NCBI GenBank assembly: GCA_052143575.1
Contig: JBKQSP010000025.1
Coordinates: 1 to 64,000 of the forward strand
Direction: 5' to 3'
DNA length: 64,000 nt
Source: JAKACA01 sp052143575
Lineage (GTDB): Bacteria > Actinomycetota > Acidimicrobiia > Acidimicrobiales > Bog-793
The position numbers and the translations under genes were made by a program. Shown piece by piece: positions 8,416-16,961 of the stretch; position 1 is the first letter of the stretch; every line of letters starts with the position of its first letter. Below the pieces are notes generated by a model. That model saw only the letters and a list, made by a program, of their open reading frames with translations, ran no database searches and was not told the DNA's origin.

Positions 8416-9201
8416 ATGGCAGTCCTTGACACGGCGTTGGCGGTCGTCCCGCCCATCGCTACCCACCACCACAGCGAATGGGAGCTCGGCGATCTCGTCG
8501 CCGCCAAAGGGCGCTCCCGCGTCGTCGTGTGCATCCCGGCCCGCGACGAGGTGCGCACGATCGGGGCCATCGTCTCGTGCATCCGGCGGCGCTTGCTCGA
8601 GGGCGTCGGCCTCGTGGACGAGATCCTCGTCGTGGACGACGGCTCCGGCGACGGCACCGCCGCCGAGGCGCTCCGGCACGGTGCCGACGTCGTGGCCGGG
8701 CCCGGCCTCGGCAAGGGCGAGGCAATGGGGGCGGCCAAAGGTCGAGGCGACTACGTCGTCTACCTGGACGGGGACGTCGAGAACTTCGCCGCCCACTACG
8801 TCAGCGGCCTTCTCGGCCCGCTCCTTTGCGGGTCGGGCCGGGTGATGGTGAAAGGCTCCTACAGGCGACCGCTCGGCGATCACCCGACCGGTGGTGGGCG
8901 AGTCACCGAGCTCGTCGCCAAACCGATGATCTCCCTGCTGTTCCCCGAGCTCGTCGGCGTCCACCAGCCGTTGGCGGGTGAGACGGCGCTGCAGGCGAAC
9001 GTGCTCGACGAGATCGAGCTGACCGGCGGTTACGGGGTGGAGATGGGACTGCTGCTCGACGTCTGGCGGCACTTCGGCGTCGACGCCATCGCCCAGGTCG
9101 ACCTTGGCGAGCGCCGGCACCGCAACCGCCCGCTCTCCGAGCTCGGACCGCAGGCACGCGACGTCATCGCGGCTGCTCTGGCGCGAGCGCCCCTCGCGTG
9201 A
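8416..9201 (+). CDS. gpgS: Glucosyl-3-phosphoglycerate synthase
   Basis: A GT81-type glycosyltransferase of about 261 residues that joins glucose from an NDP-glucose to 3-phosphoglycerate, the first step toward glucosylglycerate and, in mycobacteria, methylglucose lipopolysaccharides. Diagnostic stretches are VVVCIPARDE (nucleotide binding), LVDEILVVDDGSGDGT, DYVVYLDGDVEN with the metal-binding DxD, KGSYRRPLG, TGGGRVTELVAKP, LFPELVGVHQPLAGE and QVDLGERRHRNRPLSELG, all close to mycobacterial GpgS as I remember it. The chain is shorter than the mycobacterial enzyme (about 324). The start is uncertain: ATG 8416, GTG 8404 and TTG 8374 are in frame and none has a strong ribosome binding site. Its stop overlaps the otsA start (GTGA). 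Confidence 0.92.
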   Translation: MAVLDTALAVVPPIATHHHSEWELGDLVAAKGRSRVVVCIPARDEVRTIGAIVSCIRRRLLEGVGLVDEILVVDDGSGDGTAAEALRHGADVVAGPGLGKGEAMGAAKGRGDYVVYLDGDVENFAAHYVSGLLGPLLCGSGRVMVKGSYRRPLGDHPTGGGRVTELVAKPMISLLFPELVGVHQPLAGETALQANVLDEIELTGGYGVEMGLLLDVWRHFGVDAIAQVDLGERRHRNRPLSELGPQARDVIAAALARAPLA

Positions 9202-10613
9202 GCGAGCGGAGCGGTCTCGCCGACCTCCTCGTCGTCTCCAACCGCGGCCCTTTCTCGCTCGTGGCCGGCCCGGACGGGTCCTTGACGCCGCGGCCCGGCG
9301 GCGGTGGGCTGGCACCGAGCCTCGTCGCTGCCCTCGCCGGCACATCCGGGGCCACCTGGGTGGCGGCGGCGCTCAGCGACGCCGATCGCCAGGGAGCTGC
9401 CGCCGGAGCGATCGACTCCGGCCAGGACGGCCTCTCCCTCCGCCTCGTGGCGCTCGAGCCGGGCGTGCTGGCCGCCGCCTACGACGTCGTCGCCAACGCC
9501 GTTTTGTGGTTCGTGTACCACGGGCTCTTCGATGCCGCCCGCCGGCCCGTCTTCGACGACGGCTGGCTGGGGGCCTGGGAGGGGTTCGGCATCTACAACC
9601 GAGCCTTCGCTGACGCCGTCGCCGAAGCCGCCGCCCCCGGTGCCGTCGTGCTCGTCAACGACTACCACCTGTCGCTTGTCGGGGCGATGCTGGCGGCCGA
9701 CCGCCCCGATCTGCGGACGGTGCACTTCAGCCACACGCCGTTTGCGAGCGCCGAGGAGCTCGCCATGCTGCCGCATGCGGCCGCCCGTGAGCTCATGGCG
9801 GGGATGGCCGGCTTCGGGGCGTGCGGGTTTCATTCCGCCCGGTGGGAACGGGCCTTCCGGCGTTGCGCCTCGGAGGCAGGCGACGCCCTGCCTGCGACGT
9901 TCGTGGCACCCCTCGGGCCTGATCTCGCCCGCTTGCAGCAGGTGGCGGCGACGCCGGAGTGCGCGGAACGGATGGCCTCCTTGCAAGAGCGCCTTGCCGG
10001 TCGGCGGCTGCTGCTGCGGAGCGACCGCATCGAGCTCTCGAAGAACCTCTTGCGGGGCCTGCGCGCCTTCGACCTGTTGCTGGCACAGCAGCCGCAGTGG
10101 AGGGGCTCGGTCGTGCACGTCATCCGGGCCTATGCGAGCCGGGAAGGCCTGCCCGAGTACCTTGCCTACCGCTCGGAGGTCGAGCACCTGGCGGCCGTCG
10201 TGAACGAGCGATGGTCGGTCGGCGGCCACGAGCCCGTTGTCGTCGACGTAGAGGACGACTTCGCCAGCACGGTGGCCGCCTTGCGCTCGTACGACACGCT
10301 CCTCGTGAACCCCGTCCGAGACGGCATGAACCTCGTGGCGAAGGAGGGGCCGGCCCTGAACGAGGTAGACGGCATGCTCGTGCTGTCGGAGCAGGCCGGC
10401 GCCTACGACGAGCTCGGCGCTGAGGCCTTCGGGGTGCAACCCTTCGACGTCTCCGAGACGGCGCGGGCGCTGCACGAGGCGCTGTCTCTCAGCGGGAGCG
10501 CCCGTCACGAGCGTTCCGCCCGGCTGCGTGCCCTTGCCCTCGCCCATCCGCCGGCGGAGTGGCTGCAGTCCGTGCTCTCGCACGCCCGAGCGCCCGGTGT
10601 CGGGGGCGGCTGA
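9198..10613 (+). CDS. otsA: Trehalose-6-phosphate synthase (GT20)
   Basis: A 471-residue retaining GT-B glycosyltransferase. VVSNRGPF at the N-terminus, GGGGLAPSL, LWFVYHGLFD, VLVNDYHLSLVG, FSHTPFAS, SDRIELSKNL and NPVRDGMNLVAKE are the standard OtsA blocks, including the GMNLVAKE donor-site signature. The enzyme makes trehalose-6-phosphate from UDP- or GDP-glucose and glucose-6-phosphate. It starts with GTG inside the gpgS stop, so both are translationally coupled and probably respond to the same osmotic or nitrogen signal. The phosphatase partner lies just downstream on the opposite strand. One oddity is SDRIELSKNL where many OtsA have VDRLDYTKGI; the segment is in the acceptor region, so substrate preference may differ from the classical enzyme. 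Confidence 0.93.
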   Translation: MSERSGLADLLVVSNRGPFSLVAGPDGSLTPRPGGGGLAPSLVAALAGTSGATWVAAALSDADRQGAAAGAIDSGQDGLSLRLVALEPGVLAAAYDVVANAVLWFVYHGLFDAARRPVFDDGWLGAWEGFGIYNRAFADAVAEAAAPGAVVLVNDYHLSLVGAMLAADRPDLRTVHFSHTPFASAEELAMLPHAAARELMAGMAGFGACGFHSARWERAFRRCASEAGDALPATFVAPLGPDLARLQQVAATPECAERMASLQERLAGRRLLLRSDRIELSKNLLRGLRAFDLLLAQQPQWRGSVVHVIRAYASREGLPEYLAYRSEVEHLAAVVNERWSVGGHEPVVVDVEDDFASTVAALRSYDTLLVNPVRDGMNLVAKEGPALNEVDGMLVLSEQAGAYDELGAEAFGVQPFDVSETARALHEALSLSGSARHERSARLRALALAHPPAEWLQSVLSHARAPGVGGG

Positions 10614-10691
10614 AACCGCCGGCTCGTCGCCGTCGCCCGGAGGTGCGCGCCCTTTTGTACCGCCGGCGTAGGAAACCGCGGGCGCCTCGGC

Positions 10692-10714
10692 CTCAGCCGG
10701 CCACACCGGCCGAG
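10692..10714. terminator. Hairpin between convergent otsA and otsB
   Basis: CTCAGCCGG - CCACA - CCGGCCGAG makes a 9-bp stem with one mismatch and a 5-nt loop, placed between the two convergent stop codons. No T tract is visible. Probably a shared terminator. Confidence 0.45.
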
Positions 10715-10719
10715 AGCGC

Positions 10720-11544
10720 TTAGGGAATCTCGAGGCGATCCGCCAGATCGGCCAGCAGCTGGACGGCCTCCTCAGGAGCGCCGAGCACGAGGTCGGCCCG
10801 CTCGAGGAGCTGGGCCGGCGCCTCCGGACCCGTGACGGCCACCTTGAGGCCGGCGATGCCGGCGGACGCCACGAGCTCGTCGACGGCGACGAAGGCGGGC
10901 ACGTCGCTCAGGTCGTCGCCGAAGAACGCCATCCGGTCGACGCCGGCGACGGCGCCCCAACGGGCGACGACGGTTCCCTTGTCGATCCCGATCGGTGCGA
11001 TGAGCTCGAGGCTCGCCTTGCCGGGGCGGCTGAGCAACCCGGTGCGCGCCGACAGGCGGGCGGCGAGCCGACCCGCCTGTTCACTCACCGCCTCCGGCTC
11101 GGCGGCACTGCGCCAGTGCAGGGTCAGGCTGTAGGTCTTGTCCTCCACGACCATCTCGGGGACGGCGGCGCGCTCGGCCTCGTCCCGCGCCGAGGCGACG
11201 GCGCCCAGCCAGGCACGGGCGGCCTCCGCAACCTCGATGCCGCCACCGGCGGCGCGCTCGACGCCATGAAGGCCGTAAGCCTCGACGACGGCGCCGGATG
11301 CGCCCTCGCCTGTCGAGGCGAGCCCGAGCTGCTCGACGAGCCATGCCGCCGGCCGGCCGGACGCCACGCCGACGACGCGGAGGTGCCGCGCCAGGCGCCT
11401 CAGTATTTCGGGGACACCGGGGAGCGGCTCGGCGAGCTCCGGGTGGAGCACGATGCGAGACAGCGTGCCGTCGAAATCCGTGAACAGCGCCGTCCGCGAG
11501 GGGACGGCGGCCAGCCAGTCGACTGCCGTGGACGCCTGGCTCAT
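10720..11544 (-). CDS. otsB: Trehalose-6-phosphate phosphatase
   Basis: A 274-residue HAD-superfamily phosphatase. The nucleophile motif is FTDFDGTLS with D23 and D25, and motif IV is FFGDDLSDVPAF near residue 212, which coordinates magnesium. The middle part holds the cap region with YGLHGVERA, also typical of OtsB. It releases trehalose from trehalose-6-phosphate made by the facing otsA product. It is transcribed toward otsA, so the two steps of the pathway are not in one transcript here and must be coordinated through separate promoters. Size agrees with stand-alone OtsB proteins (about 250-270). Upstream on the same strand lies the DUF3263 gene, 39 nt away, which may share its transcript. 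Confidence 0.94.
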   Translation of the reverse strand: MSQASTAVDWLAAVPSRTALFTDFDGTLSRIVLHPELAEPLPGVPEILRRLARHLRVVGVASGRPAAWLVEQLGLASTGEGASGAVVEAYGLHGVERAAGGGIEVAEAARAWLGAVASARDEAERAAVPEMVVEDKTYSLTLHWRSAAEPEAVSEQAGRLAARLSARTGLLSRPGKASLELIAPIGIDKGTVVARWGAVAGVDRMAFFGDDLSDVPAFVAVDELVASAGIAGLKVAVTGPEAPAQLLERADLVLGAPEEAVQLLADLADRLEIP

Positions 11545-11583
11545 GGCCTCAAGCCGGCCGGCGAGGCGAGAGGCCGGGCGTTA

Positions 11584-11847
11584 TCACCTGCGGTTGTGAC
11601 GAACCGGTCCCATCATCCCGGACAGCCGCGCCCGACGCTCGCGCTCCTGGCGCCGGCGCACGCGCTGCACGACGAGGGGGTCGTAGCGAAACGCCTCCTC
11701 CGTCGTGACGAGCCGTCGCAACATGGCGTAATAGGCGGCGGGGGAGCAACCGAGGCGCTGGCGGATCGCCACTTGCTTCGTCGATCCGGAGCGCCACCAC
11801 TCGCGTTCGAGATCGAGGACGTCACGCTCTCGTGTGCTGAGTGTCAT
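11584..11847 (-). CDS. DUF3263 family protein
   Basis: An 87-residue basic protein beginning MTLSTRERDVLDLEREWW. The pattern STRERDVLDLEREWWR...KQVAIRQRLGCSPAAYYAMLRRLVTTEEAFRYDPLVVQRVRRRQ is the DUF3263 signature, a small helical protein restricted, as far as I know, to actinobacteria. The middle part looks like a helix-turn-helix (RQRLGCSPAAYYAMLRRL), so DNA binding is plausible but unproven. A TTG 18 nt further upstream is in frame; I prefer ATG 11847. It is probably cotranscribed with otsB, and the two are often neighbours in actinobacteria from memory. Divergent from the amidase gene, with only 77 bp between the starts for both promoters. Confidence 0.85.
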   Translation of the reverse strand: MTLSTRERDVLDLEREWWRSGSTKQVAIRQRLGCSPAAYYAMLRRLVTTEEAFRYDPLVVQRVRRRQERERRARLSGMMGPVRHNRR

Positions 11848-11924
11848 CCCGGCCGACAATGCCAAGGTTGGTGCGGAAAAGCAAGCATCATGGCTGTGCC
11901 CGACTGTGCGACGCTAGGAAAGCG

Positions 11925-13481
11925 ATGCCTGGCACCAAGGACGACCCGCATGCAGCGAGCGCCGAGTTCGCCCGCCTCGGCGTCGGCGAGCTGAGCCGAC
12001 TCCTCGCCGACGGCACGACGACGTCTTTCGAGGCGACGGCCGCCCTGCTGGAGCGCGTGGAGGCCATCGACCGATCCGGGCCGCAGCTGCGCAGCGTGCT
12101 GCGCCTCAACGATGCCGCCGCCGACGAGGCGTCGGCCCTCGACGCCGAGCGCCGGCTCGGTCAGGTGCGCGGCCCGTTGCACGGTGTGCCCGTGCTCGTG
12201 AAGGACAACATTGACACCGCCCGTCTCGGCGCCACGGCGGGGTCGATCGCCCTCGACGGTGCGCCGCCGGCGGCCGATGCCCGCCTCGTCACTCAGCTTC
12301 GCGAGGCAGGCATGGTCATCCTCGGCAAGACGAACCTGTCGGAGTGGGCGAACTTTCGCGGCCGGCCGTCCTCGAGCGGCTGGAGCGGCGTGGGCAACCA
12401 GACAAGAAACCCCTTCGCCCTCAACCGCTCGCCCGGTGGCTCCAGCGCCGGCTCCGCTGCGGGCGCCGCCGCCGGCCTCGCGCCACTCGCCGTCGGCACC
12501 GAGACCGACGGCTCGATCCTGTGCCCGGCGGCCGCTTGCGGTGTCGTCGGCCTGAAGCCGACCGTGGGTCTCGTGAGCCGCTCGGGCATCATCCCGATCT
12601 CGGTGAGCCAGGACACCGCCGGTCCGATGGCGAGAAGCGTGGCCGATGTCGCTCTCCTGCTCGAGGTGCTCGGCGCCGCCCCGGCTGACCCGTCTGATCC
12701 CGCCATGGCGGCTCGTCCCGCCCCGGTCGGCGGCTACCTCGACGGACTCTCCGGCGACCTACGAGGCTTGCGCATCGGCGTCGCTCGCGTCGAGGGCTAC
12801 TTCGGCAACCACCCGGCGACCGACGTCCTTGTCGAGAACGCCATCTCGGCGCTGCGCGAAGCGGGTGCCGACGTCGTCGACCCGGTCACCGAGGTGGGCG
12901 TCGGTCTGCACGGTGACGAGATGACGGTGCTCTGCACGGAGTTCAAAGCCGGCCTCAACGACTACCTCCGCAGGCGCCGGGCGAGCGACGGCGGCGCCTC
13001 CGGCCTGCCGCGCAGCCTCGAGGAGGTGATCGCCTTCAACAAGGCCAACGCCGACGAGCGGCTCGACCTCTTCCCACAGGACGTCCTCGAGCGAGCCGCT
13101 GCCACGATCGGCCTGCAGGATCCGGCGTACCGGCGGGCCTTGGAGGCCAATCACCGCCGCACGCGCGCAGACGGCATCGATGCCGCCTGCGGACGCCTCC
13201 GACTCGACGCCCTCGTGGCGCCGACCATGGGGCCTGCCTGGACGATCGACCACGTGAACGGTGACGGCCACGCCCGCGCCGCCTGGAGCGAGGCGGCCAT
13301 CGCCGGCTATCCCTCTCTCAGCCTCCCCGTCGGCGAGGTGCACGGGCTGCCCGTCGGGCTGGCGATCTGGGGTCCGGCGTGGACAGAGGCGACCCTTCTC
13401 CGCATCGCCGCCGCCGCCGAGCGGCAGATCGCCTACCGGCCCCTGCCGTCCTACCGGCCGTCGGTGTCCTTGCTCTCCTGA
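11925..13481 (+). CDS. Amidase signature family hydrolase
   Basis: A 518-residue amidase signature enzyme. The catalytic Ser-cisSer-Lys triad can be read: K93 in VLVKDNIDT, the cis-serine in SPGGSSAGS (169-177), and the nucleophile S197 in GTETDGSILCP. The rest follows family order (KTNLSEWANFRG, GLKPTVGLVSRSG). It hydrolyses amide bonds in the cytoplasm; no signal peptide is present. GatA, the glutaminyl-tRNA amidotransferase subunit, is related, but the absence of gatC/gatB neighbours and the TETDGSI variant speak for a stand-alone amidase of unknown substrate. The ATG at 11925 has AGGAAAG just upstream, which is why I discard the longer in-frame start at 11841. It converges with acnA. Confidence 0.9.
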   Translation: MPGTKDDPHAASAEFARLGVGELSRLLADGTTTSFEATAALLERVEAIDRSGPQLRSVLRLNDAAADEASALDAERRLGQVRGPLHGVPVLVKDNIDTARLGATAGSIALDGAPPAADARLVTQLREAGMVILGKTNLSEWANFRGRPSSSGWSGVGNQTRNPFALNRSPGGSSAGSAAGAAAGLAPLAVGTETDGSILCPAAACGVVGLKPTVGLVSRSGIIPISVSQDTAGPMARSVADVALLLEVLGAAPADPSDPAMAARPAPVGGYLDGLSGDLRGLRIGVARVEGYFGNHPATDVLVENAISALREAGADVVDPVTEVGVGLHGDEMTVLCTEFKAGLNDYLRRRRASDGGASGLPRSLEEVIAFNKANADERLDLFPQDVLERAAATIGLQDPAYRRALEANHRRTRADGIDAACGRLRLDALVAPTMGPAWTIDHVNGDGHARAAWSEAAIAGYPSLSLPVGEVHGLPVGLAIWGPAWTEATLLRIAAAAERQIAYRPLPSYRPSVSLLS

Positions 13482-13551
13482 GCCTCGGACGGCCCCCTGC
13501 CGGCCGCCTCGCCGAAACGCCGGGCGCCTGCGTGACTGCTGCGGCCCGGGC

Positions 13552-16287
13552 TCAGGGGAGCGCCAGCTGCCGGGCGACGTAGAGGAGGATGCCGCCGCCG
13601 GCGAAGTAGTCCGCCTCCGTGGGGGTGTCGATGCGCAGCTGGGCGCTGAAGCGGCGGACGACCTCGCCGCCAGCGCCCCGCGCCGTCACCTGCAGCGGGC
13701 GGGCGACGAGATCCGCCGCATCGAGGCCGGCGACGCCCTCGATGCTGTAGATCTCGCGGCCGGTGAGCCCGAGCGACTCGACGCTCTCGCCCTCTTGGAA
13801 CTGCAAGGGGAGGACGCCCATGCCGATCAGGTTGGAGCGGTGAATCCGCTCGAAGCTCTCGGCGATCACCGCCCGCACGCCCAGCAGCTTGGGGCCCTTG
13901 CCCGCCCAGTCGCGCGAAGAGCCCGAGCCGTACTCCTTGCCGGCCAGCACGATGAGCGGCACCCCCTCTTGCCTGTAGGCAGCCGCAGCCTCGTAGATGG
14001 GCAGCTCCTCACCGCCCGGCAGGTGCAGGGTGACGCCGCCTTCGGTGCCGGGGGCGAGGCGGTTGCGGATGCGGGTGTTGGCGAAAGTCCCCCGGATCAT
14101 GACCTCGTGGTTGCCGCGCCGAGCGCCGTAGGAGTTGAAGTCCTGCGGTTGCACGCCATGCGCCACGAGCCACTGCCCCGCCGGGCTGTTCGCCTTGATG
14201 GAGCCGGCCGGTGAGATGTGGTCCGTCGTGACGCTGTCACCGAGGACGGCGAGCACGCGCGCCCCGACGACGTCGGTCATGGCCGCTGCTTCGGCCGTCA
14301 TGGCGTCGAAGTAGGGCGGCTTGCGGATGTAGGTCGACGTCTCACCCCACTCGTAGCGGTGTCCGGAGGGCACGTCCATCTGCTGCCACGTGTCGTCGCC
14401 GTGGAAGACCTCGGCGTAGTCGCGCCGGAAGAGGTCAGCGCCGACGGCGGTGCTCACCATCTCGACGACGTCGCGCAGGCTCGGCCAGATGTCGGCCAGG
14501 AAGACCGGGGCGCCGTCCGAACCGTGCCCGAGCGGTTCGCTGGCAAGGTCGATGTCCATCGTGCCAGCCAAGGCGTAGGCGACGACGAGGGGAGGCGAGG
14601 CCAAGTAGTTCATGCGGACGTCTGGATGGATGCGCCCCTCGAAGTTGCGATTGCCCGAGAGCACGGACACGCACGCCAGCGTGTTGGCGTTGATCGCCTC
14701 GGAGATCTCCGGGAGCAACGGGCCGGAGTTGCCGATGCAGGTCGTGCACCCGAAACCGACGAGACCGAAGCCCAGCTGCTCCAAGGGCTCGGTCAAGGCG
14801 GCCCGGTCGAAGTAGTCCATCGCCACGCGGGACCCGGGCGCTAGCGACGTCTTCACCCACGGCTTGGAGCGCAGCCCGTGCCGCACGGCGTTGCGGGCAA
14901 GGAGGCCGGCGGCGATCATGACCTGCGGGTTCGAGGTGTTCGTGCAGGACGTGATGGCTGCCACCACGACATGGCCGTGGTCGAGGGTGAACTCGGTGCC
15001 GTCGGCGAGACGCACCGGCACGGGGTGGGAAGGACGCCGGCCGTTGCCGGCAGCCTCGGCGACGCTCGGGTCGCCTTCGGGCAACGACTTGGGGAGTGCC
15101 TGCGCGAACCGAGGCTTCGCCTCGGACAGACTGACCCGGTCCTGCGGGCGGGACGGGCCGGCGATGCTGGGCTCGACAGAGGAGAGGTCGAGCTCGGCGT
15201 GCTCGGTGTAGGCCGGGCGAGCATCCGGCTCGTGCCACAGACCCTGTGTCTTGGCGTACGTCTCGACGAGCGAGAGCAGTTCGGGCGGGCGTCCCGTCAG
15301 CTCGAGGTAGCGGAGGGTCTCGGTGTCGATGGGGAAGATCGTCACGGTCGAGCCGTACTCCGGCGACATGTTGCCGATCGTCGCCCGGTTCTCGAGGGGC
15401 ACGCTGGCGACGCCGGGGCCGTAGCACTCGACGAACTTGCCGACGACGCCGTGGCGGCGCAGGAGCTCGGCGATGTGCAGGACGAGGTCCGTTGCCGTCG
15501 TGCCCTCGCGGAGCTCGCCGTAGAGGCGCAGGCCGACGACGGGTGGCACGAGCATCGAGATGGGCTGGCCGAGCATGGCGGCCTCCGCCTCGATGCCGCC
15601 GGCTCCCCAGGCGAGGATGCCGAGCCCGTTGACCATCGGTGTGTGCGAGTCGGTGCCGACGACGCTGTCGGGGTAGGCAGATCCGTGGGCGTCGGTGAAC
15701 ACGACCCGGCTCAGGTACTCGAGGTTCACCTGGTGGCAGATGCCCGTGCCGGGCGGCACGACGCGGAAGTTCGAGAAGGCCTGCTGCCCCCAGCGCAGGA
15801 AGCGGTAGCGCTCGGCGTTGCGTTCGTACTCGATGCGCGTGTTCACCGCCAGGGCGTCGGGCCGGTTGTAGACGTCGGCCACGACGGAGTGGTCGATGAC
15901 GAGGTCGACCGGCACGAGCGGGTTCACGCGGTCGGGCTTGCCCCCGAGCTCCTCGACGGCGTCTCGCATGGCGGCGAGGTCGACGACACAGGGGACGCCG
16001 GTGAAGTCCTGCAGGAGGATGCGGGCAGGTGAGAAGGCGATCTCGCGCTGGGCGGCGACGCCAGCGGCGGCGTTCGTGGCGAGAGCCTCGATGTCGGCTG
16101 CCGTGACGTGGACGCCGTCCTCGTTGCGAAGGAGGTTCTCCAGGAGGAGCTTGACCGAGTACGGCACCCGTGAGAGATCGCACACGGCGGCGAGAGCTTC
16201 GAGGCGGTGAACCTCAAAGCTGTCCTCCCTGACGTGGAGCGTCCCCTTCGACGAGAAGCTGTTGGAGTTCCGGTGGGTGTCGGTCAT
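13552..16287 (-). CDS. acnA: Aconitate hydratase A
   Basis: A 911-residue [4Fe-4S] aconitase of the AcnA/IRP1 type that interconverts citrate and isocitrate in the TCA cycle. The three cluster cysteines sit in ITSCTNTSNPQ (about residue 440) and GFGCTTCIGNSG (about 506 and 509). Other landmarks are VVGTDSHTPMVNGLG, SYGARRGNHEVM, and AGKEYGSGSSRDWAAKG-like AGKEYGSGSSRDWAGKG near the C-terminus, which carries the swivelling domain catalytic serine and arginine. Length matches the family (about 890-930). It is monocistronic, convergent with the amidase gene, with the MarR regulator gene 78 nt upstream on the same strand. The AcnA family also contains RNA-binding forms when the cluster is lost; nothing here tests that. 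Confidence 0.97.
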   Translation of the reverse strand: MTDTHRNSNSFSSKGTLHVREDSFEVHRLEALAAVCDLSRVPYSVKLLLENLLRNEDGVHVTAADIEALATNAAAGVAAQREIAFSPARILLQDFTGVPCVVDLAAMRDAVEELGGKPDRVNPLVPVDLVIDHSVVADVYNRPDALAVNTRIEYERNAERYRFLRWGQQAFSNFRVVPPGTGICHQVNLEYLSRVVFTDAHGSAYPDSVVGTDSHTPMVNGLGILAWGAGGIEAEAAMLGQPISMLVPPVVGLRLYGELREGTTATDLVLHIAELLRRHGVVGKFVECYGPGVASVPLENRATIGNMSPEYGSTVTIFPIDTETLRYLELTGRPPELLSLVETYAKTQGLWHEPDARPAYTEHAELDLSSVEPSIAGPSRPQDRVSLSEAKPRFAQALPKSLPEGDPSVAEAAGNGRRPSHPVPVRLADGTEFTLDHGHVVVAAITSCTNTSNPQVMIAAGLLARNAVRHGLRSKPWVKTSLAPGSRVAMDYFDRAALTEPLEQLGFGLVGFGCTTCIGNSGPLLPEISEAINANTLACVSVLSGNRNFEGRIHPDVRMNYLASPPLVVAYALAGTMDIDLASEPLGHGSDGAPVFLADIWPSLRDVVEMVSTAVGADLFRRDYAEVFHGDDTWQQMDVPSGHRYEWGETSTYIRKPPYFDAMTAEAAAMTDVVGARVLAVLGDSVTTDHISPAGSIKANSPAGQWLVAHGVQPQDFNSYGARRGNHEVMIRGTFANTRIRNRLAPGTEGGVTLHLPGGEELPIYEAAAAYRQEGVPLIVLAGKEYGSGSSRDWAGKGPKLLGVRAVIAESFERIHRSNLIGMGVLPLQFQEGESVESLGLTGREIYSIEGVAGLDAADLVARPLQVTARGAGGEVVRRFSAQLRIDTPTEADYFAGGGILLYVARQLALP

Positions 16288-16365
16288 CGCTGCGACGCTA
16301 CCGGCTCGTGGAGGCGGGCCGTTGAGCGGCCCGGGCGCGACCCGCCCGGCCGGGATCGCCTGCCT

Positions 16366-16872
16366 TCAACCTGCTGGCGCCGTGCCTTCGGCGCCCACGA
16401 GCCGCTCCAGCAGGCGCCCGAGGAGGAGGGCCAGGCGTTCCTGCTCAACGGGTTCGAGTGCTTCGCCGAGGAGGTCCTGCAGGGCGCTGCGGTGGCACGA
16501 CAGGGCGAGACTCATGCGACGAGCGCCTTCTCCGGTGAGCGAGGCGAACGAGCCGCGGCGGTCGTGCGGGCAGACCTGGCGCGAGACGAGGCCGGCCTCG
16601 CAGAGGCGGTCGACGGCGCGGGTGAGGCCGCTCGGCGTGAGCATGGTCTGCGAGGCGAGCTCGGTCATGCGAAGGCCACCGCTCGGCGCCTGCGACAGGC
16701 GCAGGAGCACGTCCAAGCTCTGCTGAGGGAGGCCGTGGTCGCGCTCGACGGCCGGCACGACGGCCCGCCGGAGGGAGACGGCGACCTCGAAGACGAGGTG
16801 GGCGAGCACGACGGGATCGCCTTCGGGGCAGACCGCAGCCCCCTGCGGTCGCCCGGCAGGGTGGGAGCTCAT
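16366..16872 (-). CDS. MarR family transcriptional regulator
   Basis: A 168-residue winged-helix regulator. The DNA-binding core is SLDVLLRLSQAPSGGLRMTELASQTMLTPSGLTRAVDRLCEAGLVSR, followed by the wing CPHDRRGSFASLTGEGARRM, exactly the MarR order (helix-turn-helix then D-x-R wing). It binds DNA as a dimer and usually responds to phenolics or oxidants; Cys residues near the N-terminus and in the wing region (QVCPHD) could be redox sensors, which is speculation. I chose ATG 16872 over a more upstream non-ATG start. The gene lies just upstream of acnA and divergent from the PAS-GGDEF gene, with 89 bp between, so its targets could be either neighbour. Confidence 0.88.
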   Translation of the reverse strand: MSSHPAGRPQGAAVCPEGDPVVLAHLVFEVAVSLRRAVVPAVERDHGLPQQSLDVLLRLSQAPSGGLRMTELASQTMLTPSGLTRAVDRLCEAGLVSRQVCPHDRRGSFASLTGEGARRMSLALSCHRSALQDLLGEALEPVEQERLALLLGRLLERLVGAEGTAPAG

Positions 16873-16961
16873 CGGGGCAGACTGTAGCCCGGCATTACTT
16901 GCGCGAGAAACCAACAGCGGTTCTCGCCCCCCGCCGGGCCAGCCATTACGCTTCGCTCACC

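Noticed and set aside
6966..8738. A 590-residue reading frame that extends the threonine-synthase-like gene upstream
   Set aside because: The extension crosses the SAM riboswitch and the opposite-strand gpgS gene and has shadow-like composition. AGGAGG placed before GTG 8216 fixes the start.
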